Below are positions 61,004-64,000 of a DNA stretch of 64,000 nucleotides, piece by piece; position 1 is the first letter of the stretch; every line of letters begins with the position of its first letter. Source of the DNA: Polynucleobacter parvulilacunae (GTDB taxonomy: Bacteria > Pseudomonadota > Gammaproteobacteria > Burkholderiales > Burkholderiaceae); NCBI RefSeq assembly GCF_018881715.1, contig NZ_JACVPW010000002.1, positions 186,001 to 250,000 on the forward strand. The letters are read 5' to 3'. The position numbers were made by a program, and so were the translations under genes. The notes beneath the pieces were generated by a model. It worked only from the letters and a program-made list of their open reading frames with translations, was not told the DNA's origin and did no database searches.

Positions 61004-62554
61004 ATGACTTTTTCTAAAGAAACTAAAATTGAGTCGAAAGACTCAAAGAGCACTGGAACTGAATTCCAGAATTTCGCCCTAGCGGCATCACTCCTTAAAA
61101 ACGTTGCTGAACTGGGTTATACCCAAGCCACTTCCGTGCAAGCTCAGGTTATTCCTGCAGCCTTAGCTGGTGGTGACTTATTGGTCAGCAGCCAAACCGG
61201 TAGCGGTAAAACCGCAGCCTTTTTATTGCCTTTGATTAATCAACTCATCGAAGACAACCCGAACAACTCACCTGTACCAGGTCGCGCACAACCTAAAGTG
61301 TTAGTGCTCTGCCCTACTCGTGAATTGGCTCAACAGGTTGCCGCCGATGCAGTGAATTTAGTTCGCGGCATGAAGGGTATCCGTATCGCAACTGTGATGG
61401 GTGGCATGCCTTACGGCAAGCAAATCCAGGCATTGAAAGGTGCATTGTTAGTTGTTGCCACTCCAGGTCGTTTACTCGACTTATGTGACAGCAAAGCAAT
61501 TCGCTTAGATGATGTTAAACAACTCGTTATCGACGAAGCTGATCGCATGCTTGACATGGGATTTGCTGACGACCTCGAGGCAATTGATAAGCGTTGCGCA
61601 GGCCGTAACCAAACTTTGATGTTCTCTGCAACTTTCGCGCCAAAGATTATGTCTTTAGCAAATGAGTTGACTACAGATGCCAAGCGTATTGAACTTGCTC
61701 ATGCAGGTGAAAAGCACGCCAACATTGAACAGAAGTTGCATTGGGCTGACAGCATGTCACACAAGCATAAATTACTCGAGCACATTTTGGCTGATGCTGA
61801 TTTGGATCAAGCGGTTGTGTTTGCAAGCACTCAAGTTGAAAGCGAAAAAATCGCTGACACATTGCGTGCTAATGGCTACGAAGCAACTGCACTTCATGGT
61901 GCAATGCCTCAAGCTGTTCGTATGCGCCGTCTCGAGTCTTTGCGTAAAGGTCACACCAAGATTTTGGTTGCAACCGACGTAGCGGCTCGCGGTATCGATG
62001 TGCCACGTATCAGTCACGTGATTAACTTTGGCTTGCCAATGAAACCAGAAGACTATACGCACCGCATCGGTCGCACAGGTCGTGCCGGTCGCAATGGTGT
62101 TGCTATCACTTTGGTTGAGCATCGTGATCGCGCAAAGATCCGCAATATCGAACGCTTCACACAGCAAGATATCGTTGCTTCAGTCATCGCTGGTCTTGAG
62201 CCACAAGCCAAGCCAAGCTTTGGTGGTGGCGGTGGCGGCAATCGCTCTGGTGGTGGTCGCCCTGGTGGTGGCGGTCGTTCTGGTGGCGGCTTTGGTGGCA
62301 ATCGCTCTGGCGGTGGTGGCGGTCGTTATGGCTCAGGCGCTCGTTCAGAGTCTCGCTTTGGTGGTGGCGGTTCAGGCGGCGGCAATGCTGGTGGTCGCTC
62401 AGACGATTCACGCCCAGCTCGCTCAGCTGACTCACGTCCTGCGCGTTCTGCTGACTCACGTCCAGCACGCTCTGGTGACTCACGCCCTGCAGGTGGTCCG
62501 CGTTTTGCTAAACCAAAGGCCGGCGGTCAACGTCGTAGCTTTAGCGGTAGCTAA
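61004..62554 (+). CDS. rhlE: DEAD-box RNA helicase RhlE
   Basis: ATP-dependent RNA unwinder for ribosome assembly and decay. From ATG 61004 it has 516 residues; an ATG four codons earlier (60992) lies in the leader stem. The core has the Q motif and SSQTGSGKTAAF, PTRELAQQV, VIDEADRMLDMG, SATFAP, ARGIDVPRI and HRIGRTGRAGR. After ~residue 405 the tail is Gly/Arg/Ser-rich with RGG-like runs and a tandem DSRPARSA repeat. Strongly structured leader and tail suggest autoregulation. Confidence 0.95.
   Translation: MTFSKETKIESKDSKSTGTEFQNFALAASLLKNVAELGYTQATSVQAQVIPAALAGGDLLVSSQTGSGKTAAFLLPLINQLIEDNPNNSPVPGRAQPKVLVLCPTRELAQQVAADAVNLVRGMKGIRIATVMGGMPYGKQIQALKGALLVVATPGRLLDLCDSKAIRLDDVKQLVIDEADRMLDMGFADDLEAIDKRCAGRNQTLMFSATFAPKIMSLANELTTDAKRIELAHAGEKHANIEQKLHWADSMSHKHKLLEHILADADLDQAVVFASTQVESEKIADTLRANGYEATALHGAMPQAVRMRRLESLRKGHTKILVATDVAARGIDVPRISHVINFGLPMKPEDYTHRIGRTGRAGRNGVAITLVEHRDRAKIRNIERFTQQDIVASVIAGLEPQAKPSFGGGGGGNRSGGGRPGGGGRSGGGFGGNRSGGGGGRYGSGARSESRFGGGGSGGGNAGGRSDDSRPARSADSRPARSADSRPARSGDSRPAGGPRFAKPKAGGQRRSFSGS
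62405..62491 (+). repeat. Tandem 24-bp repeat in rhlE encoding DSRPARSA
   Basis: Three full 24-bp units (62405-62428, 62429-62452, 62453-62476) and one partial (62477-62491) encode DSRPARS(A/G). Units differ at synonymous third positions, so it is not a fresh expansion. Confidence 0.85.
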
Positions 62555-62556
62555 AA

Positions 62557-63129
62557 ATGGTTCACCGTAATCGTCTCCGTTCTGCATGGAATCGAGTCGG
62601 TTCCGGTGAAATCCATCGGGCTCCACGCGAGTGGCAACCTTGGCTAAGCGATACCGGGTCTCTCACCCAAAAAATTGAGAAAGCAATTGGGCAAAAACTA
62701 GAAGTTCAGGTTTTGCGTGACCGCCCTCAATCACTCAATAGCGACGAAAGTCGCTATTTTCATTTCAAGCTCAGACGCTGCAGAGTACGTGAAGTATTGC
62801 TTTGTTCCAATGGAGTTCCATTGGTCATGGCACATAGCGTCATTCCAACATTGAGCTCTAGCGGTAGTAATCATGGGATCTTGCGTTTAGGCACAAAGCC
62901 TTTAGGTGCCGTCTTATTCAGTAAAACCCGCAAGCATTCCAAAGCAAAACCGCCGCGTGACATTGCTCGCCTAGATAAAAGCAATGAGCTATGGAAACGA
63001 TGCTCTAAGCACTTTTCTGATGTGAGCTCACCCTTGTGGGCACGACGCACCCTCTATCGTTTAAAGGGTCGCCCAATCTTGGTAAATGAAATCTTTTTGC
63101 CTGCCCTACTAGAGGCTGCAAAGTTCTAG
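62557..63129 (+). CDS. ubiC: Chorismate lyase
   Basis: Splits chorismate into 4-hydroxybenzoate and pyruvate, the first step of ubiquinone synthesis. It has 190 residues. Family pattern: REWQPWLSDTGSLTQKIEKA, VREVLLCSNGVPLVMAHSVI and the C-terminal WARRTLYRLKGRPILVNEIFLP with the catalytic Arg and Glu. The ATG is 2 bases after the rhlE stop, so translation may be coupled; no clear ribosome site precedes it. Confidence 0.9.
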   Translation: MVHRNRLRSAWNRVGSGEIHRAPREWQPWLSDTGSLTQKIEKAIGQKLEVQVLRDRPQSLNSDESRYFHFKLRRCRVREVLLCSNGVPLVMAHSVIPTLSSSGSNHGILRLGTKPLGAVLFSKTRKHSKAKPPRDIARLDKSNELWKRCSKHFSDVSSPLWARRTLYRLKGRPILVNEIFLPALLEAAKF

Positions 63130-63145
63130 TTATTTGCTTCAAGTT

Positions 63146-63970
63146 TTAGATTGTCAGCCAAGCTAAGGTTGACTTCACCAAAGCTTCATCGCCTGGCTCG
63201 CTAGTAAAAACCTCACCAAACCCAATCATCTCTGCCGCATCCGCAATATTGTGATGTGGACATAAAGCACTAGCGGCACTCAAACCTTGGGTAAATTGAT
63301 CTTTCATCACTTCGCCCAGATAGCGCACCGCTTCCGAGGAGGTGAGTAGCCAAAGTGATTTACTTAGGTCCATTTCTCTGACCAGTTGCCAGGAAGGGTT
63401 ATCAAGATCCAAAGGTACGCGCGTGTAGGTTGAAATGACCTCTACTGTTGCGCCTGCCTTTTTCAAAGTGTCGGCCAGCCAATCACGGCCGCCCTCGCCT
63501 TTGAAGATCACTACTTTTTTATTCTGCCAATCCCACTGTAGAGTCTGAAGCTCTTTCCACAAACCTTCTGAATCCCAACTTTCGTTACTCTTGGGAATGA
63601 TGATGGGTGTCGGCTTCTCCTCTAATCCGATACCATGATTTTTTAGCGCTAGATGACTACTGCCGCCCATCACACCAATCGGAATAATCTTCTTAGAAAA
63701 ATCTTGCCAACCCCGCTCCAGTAAACGCATCACACTTTCAATGGCATTAGGACTTACAAAGATAGCAAGGTTAGCGTCAGTGAGAGCAGTGGCGATATGG
63801 TCAGCCAAATGTTCATCTGATTTAGGAACGATAGTTAATAAAGGTAAAGAAAGAATTTCTGGGAGACTACGCTTACCGACACCGCTTGCTTCAATGGCAC
63901 GACTGAGTACCTCAACCAATTGACGTGCCTGACCACTAGGTCTGGTGACAACAATCGTTTTAGTACTCAT
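63146..63970 (-). CDS. hemD: Uroporphyrinogen-III synthase
   Basis: Closes and isomerises hydroxymethylbilane in heme synthesis. It has 274 residues, the usual two-domain size. The family is very divergent; the opening TIVVTRPSGQARQLVEVL, IFVSPNAIESVMRLL and LLTSSEAVRYLGEVM support the call. The start ATG is at 63970, and hemC probably lies just outside the window upstream, as in related genomes (inference). Confidence 0.87.
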   Translation of the reverse strand: MSTKTIVVTRPSGQARQLVEVLSRAIEASGVGKRSLPEILSLPLLTIVPKSDEHLADHIATALTDANLAIFVSPNAIESVMRLLERGWQDFSKKIIPIGVMGGSSHLALKNHGIGLEEKPTPIIIPKSNESWDSEGLWKELQTLQWDWQNKKVVIFKGEGGRDWLADTLKKAGATVEVISTYTRVPLDLDNPSWQLVREMDLSKSLWLLTSSEAVRYLGEVMKDQFTQGLSAASALCPHHNIADAAEMIGFGEVFTSEPGDEALVKSTLAWLTI

Positions 63971-64000
63971 GCTAAATGGCTACTTTTTCTTTGGCTTTTG

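Noticed and set aside
62082-62570. Long alternative-frame ORFs over the rhlE tail
   Set aside because: They come from the Gly/Arg-rich repeats read in other frames (Ala/Val-rich or His/Gln-rich products).

Overview
The window looks like the chromosome of a low-to-mid GC free-living betaproteobacterium of the Burkholderiaceae. The protein sequences and small compact intergenic spaces are most like Polynucleobacter; this is a judgement from family resemblance, not from a search. I see no insertion sequence, prophage, CRISPR array or rRNA. One tRNA gene, tRNA-Ser(CGA), lies at 20431-20520.

The first 17 kb is dominated by phosphate physiology. A PhoA-type alkaline phosphatase is followed 11 bases later by an MgtC-like membrane protein. 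The set pstS-pstC-pstA-pstB-phoU-phoB-phoR runs on the minus strand from 13108 down to 6505, with hairpin terminators after pstS and after phoB. Four sites fit the Pho box layout (7-4-7 direct repeat) and each is followed, exactly 10 nt later, by a plausible -10 hexamer. They precede phoA, pstS, a CorA/ZntB-like transporter (apparently leaderless), and an approximately 140-nt stretch without a convincing ORF that ends in a terminator (16773-16965). The last is a candidate phosphate-starvation small RNA. A DUF2252 protein, a cis-CaaD-like tautomerase lacking Pro1, an ArsC, a second MgtC-like protein and a 30-residue small protein are interspersed.

From 17 to 33 kb are two paralogous secreted alpha/beta hydrolases, tRNA-Ser with serS nearby, lolA-ftsK, trxB, membrane and soluble pyrophosphatases (hppA, ppa), a nadE-glnK pair, a RodZ-like protein and a FixJ-type response regulator. 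From 33 to 42 kb are ilvD, a five-gene probable copper-acquisition operon (DUF2946, TonB receptor, BNR protein, TlpA-like thioredoxin, PCuAC chaperone), an OxlT-like MFS carrier and a 35-residue small protein with its own promoter and terminator.

From 42 to 50 kb is a cyanophycin locus: DUF1854 protein and a zinc-ribbon ABC exporter on the minus strand, diverging from two cyanophycin synthetase genes. The first synthetase has a degenerate Mur-ligase half. From 50 to 64 kb are fbp, an orphan VapB-like antitoxin, pepN, a GDT1-type transporter, an alanine permease/dehydrogenase pair, tcdA, pdxH, msrA, an aldehyde dehydrogenase, an RhlE helicase with a strongly structured leader and tandem C-terminal repeats, ubiC and hemD.
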